Shown here: piece by piece, positions 10,821 through 22,325 of the stretch
How positions within the stretch are numbered: position 1 is the stretch's first letter
Layout of the letters: each line of letters opens with the position of its first letter
NCBI GenBank assembly: GCA_038049695.1
Contig: CP142456.1
Coordinates: 15,528,501 to 15,592,500 of the forward strand
DNA: 64,000 nucleotides
Direction of reading: 5' to 3'
Source of the DNA: Cinnamomum chago
Taxonomy: Eukaryota; Streptophyta; Magnoliopsida; Laurales; Lauraceae
Notes under the pieces: model-generated
Told to the model about the DNA's origin: nothing
Seen by the model: only the letters and a program-made list of their open reading frames with translations
Databases searched by the model: none
Position numbers and translations under genes: made by a program

Positions 10821-13400
10821 TATTTATTTATTGTAAGGGGGAGGTTAAAATCGCTTCCCCATTCAAAAGAGACCAAAAAAAATACCTTGACCTCTTGCCT
10901 TATTGGAAGGCAACTTTGAAAGCAAAAAAAAAGTCAAAAAAAAAAAAAAAAAGCGCACACATTTGCACATGATTTAGCCAAAATTGAGAGTTTTGGCTGC
11001 TTCTATTCAAGTGATTTGAAGCTGAAATGCAAAGTTTGACTTAACAATATCAAATATTGGACCTAATATTTTATGAGGGATTGGGAATCCAAAAGTTAAT
11101 GTGGGCGGCTACTTAGCCTTAACCAACTAAAATTGGCTGCTACCTACAAATCATTCCCTCTATTACGGTATTACCCCTTGTATTTCATTATCAGCCGCCC
11201 CCCCCTTAATTCCTACTGCTAGGAATTTGTGGAAATGGGCTTTCCTTTTTCATGGAAAATGATGGAAGTTAGTGGAAATGGCCCTTCCTTTTTCAGGGAA
11301 ATGGAAGTTAGTGGCGCTCCCGTGATCCAAGTGTCGTCGTATATGAAGATCGCTCACGGGCACTTAAATTTGTGGCTCCCCCACTCCCCTCACTTACATG
11401 ATAACATGAAACAATACCAAAACATCATCACAATGTGACTTGGCTTTTGTGTACGTGTCAAATATAATATGCCAAAGCAAATGCTTTCTTTTATTAGTTC
11501 AATATTAATAACAAACACAAACAATATATTATAGTGATGGAGGCATGGATCATCATCCTAACTACTTAATTAATGACTCACAAGTTTTCATTATCCAAAC
11601 AAATGCATAGTTGATCAAACGGCCCAGTCCATTCAGATGAGTGCTAAACTTGGAATTGGTGACTATCATGTAACAAGCCCCTGCTTTATAGCCCACTTAG
11701 ATGGATCATAAGGTGGGCCCCACTAGGTGCCGTGCGGTGCTCGACGAAGATTTTTCCCCTATAAAATAATATACTTTTTACTAATTTTTTTTATATTATT
11801 TAAGTCCAGTGACATCAACCATAACTTGTTTGTCTACATTAAAATACACAGGAATCCAATACATAAGAATTTATTTTTAAGTGTTTAAAAATGAAGATCA
11901 AAGGTGAATTTCCAAAAATGACCTATCTCTTTTTATTAATAAAAATAAATAGAATCAAAGGAAAACAGGAAGTGAATAACTAGCCTTTAGTCTTCACTTT
12001 TAACAACTTGAAATAGTTCTTCTATATTAAATTCCTATTCAGCTTAATGCAAACAAACATACCCTTGTTATTCTCAGGATTAGATCTAGAGCTGGGAGAT
12101 CTATGGTTACCTATTTGCAAGAACCTGAGTCAGATCCGACTCATATAAATAGCGTATGGGTACTTACTTTAGATAGAATAAAACTCTAGGGTCTAATTTA
12201 TTGGATCTGAAAGTAATCATGTAGGATTGGACCAACGGACAAGATCTTGGACTCAAATTGTGATGAGTTGCATATTCTATATTATTATATATGCACAGAT
12301 ATTTATATGAGAAATCATTATAAGGTTGACCACATCATGAAAAAGCAGTTAGAATTATTTGGCTTAAGTGTGGCCCAATGACCACACGTTCATGTTGGTC
12401 CCCCACTATAGATGACCCACTCACTTAAAGACTCCTATATTGGTAAGTCTCCTTAATGGAAGACGTATTTGGTGTTTAGAAAAAGTTGCTAACCTCGTAG
12501 AATTTCCTATGCTAATTGAAATCTAGATACTAATCGAATCTGGAGTCTGGACTCCGTCTGGGGAAGGGAGTCGTCTGGGAAAACATATATATAGGGTTTA
12601 TGGGTTCCAGTTCCTCTTTACACTAATATATTTGTGTAGATCCGATTAAAACATGTTAGTCACTTATAGACTGACAAAAGCAGTTGTAAAATGCTCACTG
12701 TGACAGAAATAAACAATAAGAAAATTTTGGCCGTATTGTCTGATCAAGTAAAATAAAATAAAATCTGTATGTGTGCAGTCTGCATAGTGAAGATGAAACA
12801 GAGGGTAGGCGTATGGGCATGGTTCCCCCAAAATTGTTTTGAAGATCTTGCATATTTTATTCTCTCTTTTCATTTTCCCAACACAAGTTTCCTAACATTT
12901 TCCTGATTCCTCGGCCCAATACATGCTAAACCCAATATCTGTTTTGTTTTCAACTTCAGTGAAACCACAATGATCACAATGATATATGGCTTATATGCCA
13001 ATGTGAATTAGGCATATTTTAGTTTTTTGGCCCAATGGATAACTTCCAACCATGACTGGTTTACTCTTTACAACAGGTAAATCTACACAGGTTAACAGCA
13101 CTATGGACTCTTGAGCAGATCTAAACCCCCCACCCCATTTTATAATCAATCCCCCCCTTTTTAATCAATCCACATGTATGAGCATAGCCAAGATCCAACA
13201 ATCTTAGGTGGATGAGCAATATATTAATCTCAACAACCATGTCTGGGTGAGATTCATATGTGGAATTGGTAAATGGATCTCCAACAAAAAATACCAATCA
13301 TTGAACTTGGTAGTGCGCCCCACTCACTGGTGCAAAGATTGTCATAGGGATAATATTGCAGGATTAAATTGTAGACCCTCTTCTATCCCTTTTCTTTTCT
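10821..13400. other. Intergenic, no gene seen
   Basis: AT-rich DNA with A and C homopolymers and no convincing ORF. 11682-11725 resembles 60663-60706 (GATGGATCATAA then GTGGGCCCCAC), a low-copy dispersed repeat. Confidence 0.5.
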
Positions 13401-13644
13401 CCTCTTTGGAACACCGACTCCATCCTCTGTGTTTGCCGCCTCTGGCAGATTGCCAAGGCTCAAGAAGCTACGGCAGGTTTGGAAAAATATACGAGTAGCC
13501 ATGACTGACCAGAAACAGGGAGTTTTGAAGAACGAAAGAATAATCGCTTTGGTTTGATCTCATTTGTATTTTAAAGAGGATGAGAACAAAAGGAGAGCAG
13601 AGGAAAATGCAAGGGTTAGTAGAGGGGATTTGTGCTGTCTTTAC

Positions 13645-13769
13645 CTGTTTCTGTTGCTGCATTAGAAGTTAAAAGAAACTCATAAGAAAAGTGGGCAACT
13701 GCTTGTATCAGCTCCTTTTCCTCATTTTGTGTAGAATGAGAAACTGGGGTTGGGTCAACCTCCCCAAAA
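13645..13769 (-). CDS. Candidate internal exon of a minus-strand gene
   Basis: On minus, an acceptor TTATTTACCAG precedes a 125-base open segment and a donor ACAG|GTAAAG follows it. The frame encodes FGEVDPTPVSHSTQNEEKEL and then IQAVAHFSYEFLLTSNAATET, a composition typical of protein. It may be a downstream exon of the gene at 17981-18886, 4 kb away, or belong to another gene. Other weaker exon-like pieces lie at 14264-14310 (reading WLDAVQIFDAAASI then stop) and near 15016-15060 (SVFLHAVKIEETK before a GTGAGA donor). The product was not recognised. Confidence 0.4.
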
Positions 13770-14789
13770 CTGGTAAATAAGATCAATTGGATTAGTATAA
13801 ACAGTAGGACACCCTCATAGTGACAGAATAATAACAGTGTGACAGTCAAAACCAACAAAGTGGCTTCACAGCAACAGCTCTGCATGTCCCAAATGGAAAA
13901 GAAAAGGAAAGGAAAAATAAAGGGTAAACTACATAGGGCCTTTTAAGTGATGTCATGTGCATTTAGGTGAATTCTGAGCTTCCTCCCATCCAACTGAGAA
14001 TTTTCAGATAGGAAGTAAATTCCAGCAAGACAAGATTTCTTGCCACAATTCTAATTTAACAGGCAGTAAGAAAGTTGATTCATTCCCTTTACATAGATCT
14101 CATTATTATGTGAGAGTGACCCCCAAAAATAAATAAATAAAAACTTCGATTCCATGTTACAGGAATATTCACATGTTAGATGGGTCAGACTACAGCTGCA
14201 TTGCTAACCTGCAATAAGAGAAGGCAGAATGGCAAGGACAGAAACCAAGAAAGCAACTGGGATTTAGATGGAAGCAGCAGCATCGAAGATTTGTACAGCA
14301 TCCAACCATACTGCCATGTATAATTATAATCAACAATCTATCATAGGAAACTGTTTGATATAAAATGCCAAAGGTAGGGAGAAGGTTTTCACTGTTGCAA
14401 CTATGAGATGGTGGTTCAAGTCTGATTGCGTATCACATTTCTGACTGACCCATTTGAACAGCCCTAGCAAATCCTAAACATTTGGAAGATGGGTAGAAAT
14501 TAAGTAAAAAAAATAAAAAATAGTTTCCTTTAGCATGAAAAGATAAGTTGCATACATCAATTTCGTAGTTATCCAGTGCCCATCCAAAAGAGAAATAACC
14601 CAACTATCAACGGCAAACACTGATACAGAAGCTGAGCAACTTTCATACTTCATGTGCAGGAACTACCAAAAGTCACCTGTATCTACCTAGAGTGTGAAGC
14701 AAAAAGAATACCACATGGCTATCTGCTTAAAGTCTTGCCATCAAGTAGATTTGGTTGGGTCATTGGGAGGATTCATCTTCTTCCATCAA

Positions 14790-14821
14790 GGGAGGGAGGG
14801 AGGGAGGGAGGGAGAGAGAGA
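14790..14821. repeat. GGGA/GA microsatellite
   Basis: Repeated GGGA units run into GAGAGAGA. Confidence 0.85.
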
Positions 14822-16949
14822 TAGCTATTTGAATTTTCCATGCAGGATGTTCCATCCTTTGGTGCGATATAATTTCCTTGCGGAAAAGGAAAAATAATAA
14901 TTTGATTTTTCTCGTAGGAATGCAGGATTCCTAGCTCCCATGAAGCATGAAAATCCTTTAATTACACAAACAAAAACTACAGTGGAGATTACTTGACGAT
15001 CATTTTTGAATCTCACCTTTGTTTCTTCAATTTTAACCGCATGTAGAAATACACTCCTTAGAATTCCTAGATATTCAATTACATGAAACAAACAGACCCA
15101 GAGCATCACTAACTAGCCACATGATGCAAATCACACTATCATGAGAATGATGTGAGTGGTAAAGCAATCAAGCATCATCCATTGAGTGGCTTCATACATA
15201 CATAATATAATGCACATAACAAGAGTGTGGGAAAGGACAGTTAATGGACTATGCAGTCATCCTGTCCTAAGTAGTCATCTTACAATGGGACTCACCAACT
15301 TCCATAACAATTAATTTCTTATCAGATAATTCTTTAGAGATTTGCTTAAATGAAGGTATGGTGACTTGCATTAAGAAAAAAAATCTACATGTGCTAACAT
15401 GCAGGGGTATTCACCAAGCTCTATCAACAACTAGAGTTGAACCAGTTCACACATCAAGCTGAGTGGTAGAGACTGGATGAAAACCACCTGTGTTAAAAGG
15501 CATTCATTTCCCTCTTCTTGTTGGAGTCGATCTATGCCCACCAGATGAATGTAAAACAAACAAAACATGGTGTGGTACTGTGGTTCACATCCAAGGACTA
15601 GATTGCAAGAGTATAAGGTCCAAGATCAAGGACTTTACAAGGTATGATGCTATGCAATGACAAAACTCAAAGGAGAGGTTTCACAACGAAGGACCATCAG
15701 AAAGAGAAACCTTACTCCCCTCAAAACGTCCACTACATATTCTTAAATGTGCAAAGAAAGATAAAAAGAAAGAAAACCATAATATCAAACAATTGATAAA
15801 TCAAAGATTAAATCTTAACCATTGCACTGCACACAGAAATAAACATCAATTAATCTAGGATTCCAAATGTAAAGTAAACATTTAAGTAGTAATAAAAAGT
15901 TCTCACTGATAAAGAAACTTGGGTTCCCTGCAGAACTGACACTCGGAAGGGTTTTGCCCACCCATCCTTGACTTCTTTGTGGAGAGTGGGTCCTATATAA
16001 GACCACACTTAACCTGGGACGATTCTAGAATCGTGTTGGGCATGGCCGAATCCAGAGCTGCTTCTAGGCTGGCTTGGCAGGTGGATTCGGATTTGATCAG
16101 GCTTGAGTTTGAAACTTAATATGGGCTTGGGTGATTGGGCCTCAGCCAAGACTGGGTCTAGTTCTCATGACATGACAATGCTTCTTATAATGGTGCTTAT
16201 ACATAACAAATGAGCTTAAGATACAGTTGACTGGACATAATCATATACATAATATGCATATAATACATGTGAACAGTAATGTTTCATAAGGAAAATAAGG
16301 TACATCCATACAGTTTAGAAGGTGGAAACTGTATGATATGCACAAGGAAAATAGAAAGCCCAGAACACCCACTCGCCCTCAAAGTGTACAAGAAGCACAA
16401 TAAGAAATCAAAGCAAACCAAAAATCAACCAATCCAACCGTTGAGCAAAACTGATGGAAACTCAGCACATTATTAGCCCATGCCTTAAGAATACCTAAAA
16501 CAGAACTGAAGTTTTCTGAACCTCCTGTCACATTCACAAATCTCAAATCTAAGGGGCTGAGCTATTCCCATTAGCGCAATGGAAGGAACACCACGAATGG
16601 CCTTCAATGGTCAACTGTGTGATAGTAGATGAACCACCTCATTCACAGACTGAAAACCAACTGGCTCTGTCACACTGAACAATAGCCCCAAAGAGGCCCA
16701 CCTGACTGCTTGTTTATTCCAACTCAAAACTTTCCATGCAGTCCTTTGAAATCTACATACTTGAGCCCACTATTCATGACCCTAACCATCCAATCAAACT
16801 GTTGCCTGAGATTAGGCACACATCTAATATCCAGGCTTACAGAAATTTAAAGTTGAAAAACAAGATCCAATGGTTTGTCACCAATAAAGGTGCCCGTAGT
16901 GTAGATTTCAAAGGACTATGAGAGAACTTTTTGGGTCCATTTGATTGAG

Positions 16950-17575
16950 CAGTATTGAATTCCTAGAATATCTTAGCAATGCCTTTTTATCAAAGGCTGA
17001 AAGTGAAGGTTTAAACGTGACGATTCACATGGGAGGCATCACATCACATGATTCTCCCCTTGATAGGAAATGATTACCCACCTCATCTCTTTAATATTAA
17101 GATAAAATAATTACTAGTTTCCCCCCTTGACGGTAAATTAAAATCTAGGAAAGTGATGGCCACATTAAATCTCCACCTTGGAACACCGATTCCTCACCTC
17201 TTTAATACTACACCATCTTTACTATGAATTCCTAGGAATTCAATACCAAAGTAGACATTAAGTGATGATCCCATCTGCATCTACACCTTGGAACCCCCTT
17301 GATAGGAAATGATTAGTTTCCCCTTGATGGGAAATTAAAACCAATAAAAGTGATGGCCACATTAAGTCTCCACCCTAGAACACCCATTCCTCACCTCTTT
17401 AAGACTACACCACCTTTACTATGAATTCCCAGGAATTCAGTACTAAAGTAGACATTAAGTGATGATCCCATCTGCATCTACACCTTGGAACCCCCACTCC
17501 TCACCTTGTTAATACTGCACCACTTTTACTATGAATTACCATGAATTACTATGAACTTCCAGGAATTCAATATTA
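16950..17575. repeat. Foldback repeat with an internal 200-bp tandem duplication
   Basis: Inverted ends read AGTATTGAATTCCTAGAA (about 16951-16968) and, on the other strand, TAATATTGAATTCCTGGAAG (17556-17575). Between them a unit of about 200 bp is repeated: TGATGGCCACATTAA at about 17154 and 17353, and GATGATCCCATCTGCATC at 17261 and 17461. A partial third unit follows. It lies in the presumed 3' intron/gene region of the host gene and is probably a degenerate MITE-like element. No target duplication was established. Confidence 0.5.
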
Positions 17576-17980
17576 AGTAGGCTTGAAGGGCTCCAAAGAG
17601 GAAGACCTTTCACATAGCCAGCTGAACTCTCTTAAGAGTGGCCATATACAAGAATTACATCATAAAACTAAATTATGAACCATACAGTTCTAGAAGGGAG
17701 GTAGTAAAGTATCCTTTTGAGAAGAATTTTCTCCTACAAGCAACAGGATGCGGGTGATCCCATCCCGAACTTACACAAGGCAGTGCTCGTAGGGTAACAT
17801 CTTCCTCCTTTTGAATTGTTCTAGGAATTTACATAATTATATGATTGATGCACATGGTTGCATGGTACAATTATTCTGAATATGATCATTTTTCTAAAAA
17901 ATAAGTCATATGTTAGAGCTCATTCAGACTAACAAAGGAAATTCTAGCATCAAAAGAAAGAGTCAACTTTTATGACTTAC

Positions 17981-18088
17981 CAGGACAAAAGCATCCGCAG
18001 TTACAATATTGTTCTTTCCATACCATAATGGTAACAGATCTACAGACCGATAGCAACCTTCTTGTAGCAAATAGTAAGAAATAGGATA
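17981..18088 (-). CDS. Exon 2 of conserved plant-type protein gene
   Basis: This 36-codon segment continues the frame of exon 1 in phase 0. It starts after an acceptor TTCTTGAG (AG at 18089-18090) and ends before the strong donor CCTG|GTAAGTC (GT at 17979-17980). It encodes YPISYYLLQEGCYRSVDLLP followed by LWYGKNNIVTADAFVL. The intron before it is 96 bp, normal for plants. An acceptor-like TTATTTTTTAG follows about 90 bases downstream and opens a short frame that soon stops. The true next exon is unresolved, so the C-terminus is not defined. Confidence 0.7.
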
Positions 18089-18184
18089 CTCAAGAACATG
18101 ACCGAGCAACACAACTCATGAGGAAAGTGATACTAAAACAGACATTTGTGATATATACACATTTATTAGTAAGTATGATCAAAC

Positions 18185-18886
18185 CTTATAGAGATTGACG
18201 TTGCTCCCCAAACAGCCACCTTCAAGCATCCCATTAATAATAACGGTTGCTGTCTCCTCACCAATATAAGTACCACAATGTGCATCTTCCGCAATTTGAA
18301 GTGATGAAACGGCCTGTGCTGCTATAAGCCCTGGTGATAATTCAGCCCCTTGACCTTTCTCTTCAAAATACAGTTCTGGGATATCTTGGTCAATCATCCC
18401 AGGTGCAAAAGACCATCCAATTCCCCAATCATTCCACTTGCACCCAGATCCATAAGCATCAGAAGCACATCCAAACCCATCAAGATAATACTTCCCAAAG
18501 GTCAAACAAGGTGCAGTAGTCTTCCATCCTCCCAAGAAGGCGCCAATATTAGTTGCACAGTCCCGCAATGAGTCAAGGCCAAAGCCATCATTCTTGTTCA
18601 ACATAATCTGGCACGAATCATCCAAATCATCACATAGAACATGGAGAGCCACTGCCTCGGCAATTGCGGCGCCCTCTTCATCAAGCCGCTGCTCTTCTTC
18701 TTTCTTCTTCTGTTTCTTCTTTTCCAGCTCAGACCGAATGGCAGCAGAAGTCGCAAGTGCTTTCTCAAGGCGCCTCCTTTTCTTCTCAGCCTGTTTGCGG
18801 CGATCCATCTCGTCTTTCACCTGCTTCTTCTTCTTCTCTTTCCTTGGAACCAATGGCGGTACTTGAACACTGCTCATCTTATTCAT
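18185..18886 (-). CDS. Exon 1 (coding) of conserved plant-type protein, function unknown
   Basis: Reading minus, the first ATG of the frame is at 18884-18886 (MNKMSSVQVPPLVPRKEKKK). A second Met at 18877 is an alternative start, and there is no ATG between the upstream in-frame stop and 18886. After the basic N-terminus comes a Lys/Glu-rich coiled-coil-like stretch (about residues 20-75, with KKKQKKKEEEQRLDEEGAAI). A Cys/Gly/Trp-rich globular part follows (YGSGCKWNDWGIGWSF) and then an Ala-rich helix (LIAAQAVSSLQIAEDA). Codons stay open for 234 residues up to the donor AAG|GTTTGA (GT at 18183-18184). The charged N-terminus suggests a nuclear or cytosolic protein with no signal peptide; this is inference. 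It looks like a conserved plant protein, but I do not recognise a named family. Confidence 0.75.
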
Positions 18887-20341
18887 GAAGACCAAATCAC
18901 TTAAAGCCGACTCTCCACTCAAATTTTCACTAAATTATTCAAATGCTCATTTCCATCGAAACCAACAAAAAAAAAAAAAAAAAAAAAGGGAAAAATGAAA
19001 AAGGAAACCTAAATCCTTGGTCTTTGTATAATTCTAATCTCAATATACAAAAAACACTTGGAAACAGCAACTAAATGTATGTAGCTAAACCTACACCCAC
19101 TCAGGTCTGAATGAATATCGCATCTTGCGGACAATGCAATCCCAAACAGAAACCACCGGAGACAACAAGAGAACAAAGCGATAAGCACTGACTGATGCAT
19201 CCACAGACACCATTGCCCCTGATCTTCCATTCCCTCTGCACATCCCCATCTTTGCACGTCGAAAAAAAGCCCAATCCGTTGTTCAATGAAATCCAGCTAA
19301 CAGCCTCAATCAAACATACTGTACAGAGAAAAAAAAGAGGAGAAGCATAAGAATAAGCCAGTCTAAAACAATCCAAAAGAGGAAAATATGGTTACGAATG
19401 GGTACAGTATTGTTAATCCCATGCACTTAAGATGGCATTACAATAAGTTGCTTGAGGGCATTGCAGCCAAGCCCTAAATTACACATCATATTAGGATGCT
19501 AATAAAATTGAATACCATATCATCATAGATTTGCTAGGCTGCATATCCCTTAGTAGCTATCTATAGTCTATATCGGGTTTCATTGATTGATTGATTGATT
19601 CCATTATTCAAAATCACGGGTTTAATTGGTGACTTAATTCTATATGAGAGGAGGCTTGTAAGGTTCATCAGTGAATAACAATCATTCCATTTTTCCAATT
19701 CCTTAGTGAGAATGAACATTTTGTACAGCAATATGTTTGGGCAGCCTCTAATCTAATCAATTTTTGCAGGCACATCCCAGAAAGATTTCACAACCGTCCA
19801 TTTAAGGGTGACAAATCTTCTGGGTCAGTTGTCTTTTACACATGGAATATGACAATAAGATCTACATATGTAAGATTTGCATAAATGAATGAATTTCATA
19901 TATAGTTGAAATTCACACATGTGAAACACAATACCATGATTGTTTGCAAGCAACATTTACACACATGAGTAAACGTTGAAAGGGTCGTTCGAATTACATA
20001 TGCAAAAAATATTCACTTATCTCAAAAAAAAAGAAAAAAAAAAAGAAAAAAAGAAAAAAAAACTACTAACGCCAATAATCCAAAACGGTGCTATGACCAT
20101 GATTCGGGCCAAAACCCTAGAGTTCAAAAAAAAAAAAAAAAAAATAGAAAGGGGATTTGTGTTATAGATGATGTTGAATTCTAATGATTGCAAAAGGGGG
20201 GGAGATATAGAGGGATTTCAAGAGAAGAGAGGAAGGAATTCACGTGCTTCTTCTTGAGAGAGAGAGAGAGAAAGAGAGAGATCGAGCGGAAAGAAAGACA
20301 AGGAAGAAGAGGAGCAGATCACAATCACATGCATACCATAC
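18887..20341 (-). other. Probable 5' intron (with 5'-UTR part) of the host gene
   Basis: There is no coding frame. On minus it starts at the donor CAG|GTATGG (20341-20340) and ends in a long T tract (around 18965-18985 on minus) followed by AG acceptor candidates within about 45 bases upstream of the ATG. A-rich tracts lie at 20023-20060 and 20127-20145. The exact acceptor was not decided. Confidence 0.45.
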
Positions 20342-20460
20342 CTGGAGAGAATAAAAAGAGGAATTAGGGTTTCGGATCAGGCAGGCTCCTTGGATCTGCT
20401 GCTGCTGCGAGAGAAGGTGAGAGATAGAGAAGTGGAAAAACAAAAATAAACAGAAAGTGA
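20342..20460 (-). other. Putative 5'-UTR exon of the host gene
   Basis: On minus this is a typical plant leader: CT-rich stretches, CAGCAGCAGCAG and GAAACCCTAATTCC, ending CTCTCCAG|GTATGG at 20342. CT repeats follow in the intron (GA run at 20255-20280 on plus). The 5' end is estimated. Confidence 0.45.
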
Positions 20461-20550
20461 GCGAGAGCAGCCTAAAGTATGCGACTTGAGGGTAGTTTTG
20501 TCACCTCAGAGAGTGCACGCGGGGTAGAGGATGTGTGGATCAACTCCCTG

Positions 20551-20560
20551 TATTTAATAG
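20551..20560 (-). promoter_or_regulatory. TATA-like element of the host gene
   Basis: CTATTAAATA on minus lies about 90 bases upstream of the putative leader exon. The assignment rests on position and composition only. Confidence 0.3.
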
Positions 20561-20979
20561 TGAAGTTTTTTTTTTTTTTTTATTTAACTCTATCTTCTTT
20601 ATTCTATTCTATAGTAAATAAATCGGCCCAATCTCAAATTTTAAGTAGAGCGGGTAAGTGATCTTTTTTGGCCTTGGGACATTTGGATCCACATCTGGAA
20701 CCACGGATGTAACCATGTAAGATTGGAAATATTTAAATCCAAAATGGGGTCTTTGTTAGTTCCATTATGAGGATATGGATCCAAAATGATTAGATTCACA
20801 TGGTAAATATATTTTTTAATGGCCTAAATAAATTGATTTATATTTATATTTGAGCTTTTACTTAGATCTAATCATATATTATTTAGTAGTCCAACTTATA
20901 TATTTAAAAAAAATTAAAGCCTTTTTATCCAATTATAATATGCTATTTACATCTAATTTTGGATGAGGACATGTTTGTT

Positions 20980-22325
20980 TAACTTGATGGTGGCGGGCTG
21001 AATCTCAAATTGGTCCGCATTATTCTCCGATAAAACTAAACAGTCAGGTGAAGTGGATGAAAAGAGTGCAAAAAGTTCATTGAGGGCCCTTTGTTGAGGG
21101 GTTTGGGCAGCCATTGTGGGCACTATGGGTGGGGCGGGTAAAGCAAGGTAATCAATTTTCACTAATCGGCCTTGATCACGTATCCACACTCACATACAAC
21201 TGTGACTAACCTAGAAATGCGATGGTCCGTTCAATCAAAATGAATGCAAATAACAAAAATTTTGAAAACTAAATGAAATGCTAATTATCTAAACTAAGGT
21301 TACTTAAAATAACTCTAGACAACTCCTAACTGTGAAGATGACACTTTGCCCTCCAACCTGGACCTATGAAATGGAAATCCTGGTTGGTTAACCCCCAGGT
21401 AGATGGTGTGATCACGACGCACTAGGCGAAGGCTCCTCTTAAAAACCAACACTTCGAACAACAAAGTTGTTTCCCTATTTGCCAAGATGGTGGCCAATGG
21501 ACAAGGTTTGCTTAGGCATCAGAAAATCCGTCAAGGCACACAATTGACACAACCGCGGTGGTTTTCCCTAACGAGCTCGTAACCTAAGGTCACTTTTCTA
21601 CTCAATTTTATTATGTTTTATTGGTTCTAAACTAAGTTAGAATTAAGATGAAATGCTAAGGGCAAGGAAACGGTGATTAAATCCGGATCCTTATCTTGTT
21701 GGGGTAATTTGCCCTTTACTAATAGTGCACCAAATTACAAGTGTATTTGGAATAATTGCACTACAAAGTAAGGAACAACAAACAAAGTAAACCCGCTTGC
21801 AAGGGATTCGCGGGGGTTAGGAAATACAAACCTCCTGATTTGTTTTGGGCGATGAATCGGTTATTGTCGACTCACACTACGGACACCAATTTCTGTGTAC
21901 GAATGTGAGGGGCCGCGACGGTATAGTCCAATTGTCCTCCTTCCCTACAAGCAATTTATTGCAATTCTACTAAACAACTAACTACTTAAAGCAAGTAAAG
22001 TGTGTAAAGTAAAGTAAATAGGTCACGGGCCAACCTGCAACCAAAATTATTACAACTTTGATAACAAATACCTAATACAACCAAATAAGAAAGCAAATAA
22101 ATGTCTAAACTAATCCTAAACTAGGAAAGCAAATAAAATCTTTAAGTTCTCCGATGTACTTTTCCACTTTCCTTCACTCCAATTGAGAAATTCCCTACAA
22201 AATAAATACAAACATTGTGTAGAATCAGCAAGGAAAGATAAAAAGTACACTAAGCTAAAAATGAGTTCAACTCTATGGAGTTCAAAACTTTCTAATGCCT
22301 CTCCCCGGCAATGGCGCCAAGAACT
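20980..22325 (-). pseudogene. Truncated second Athila unit: leader and gag start
   Basis: On minus, downstream of the LTR at 22326-24026, come a PBS (22301-22319), the Athila leader and the start of gag: an ATG then AAQTPQQRALNELFALFSST and LSENNADQFEIQPATIK. At about 20980 the homology with the main Athila copy stops abruptly, inside gag. The same stretch is present, more damaged, at 52880-54229. The unit is a truncated tandem partner of the large Athila element and shares its LTR. No target duplication is seen at 20980, so a deletion or recombination end is likely. Confidence 0.75.
22301..22319 (-). other. Athila PBS of the truncated unit
   Basis: TGGCGCCATTGCCGGGGAG on minus lies 6 bases after the LTR end. 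This sequence type is used by Athila/Tat elements (Asp tRNA is the usual assignment). The copy at 54205-54223 has several substitutions. Confidence 0.75.

Noticed and set aside
13208..13498. 96-codon plus-strand frame
   Set aside because: No recognisable domain, and it overlaps a candidate terminal region of a minus-strand gene.
17757..17820. 5S rRNA-like words (GGTGATCCCATCCCGAACT)
   Set aside because: Only one short block resembles 5S rRNA; the rest does not align, and box A/C spacing is absent.
18594..18904. Three plus-strand Ser/Phe-rich frames
   Set aside because: Antisense shadows of the Lys/Glu-rich coiled coil encoded on minus.
20240..20443. Minus 67-codon frame in the leader exon region
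   Set aside because: Composition reflects CT repeats of a 5' UTR and crosses a strong donor site.
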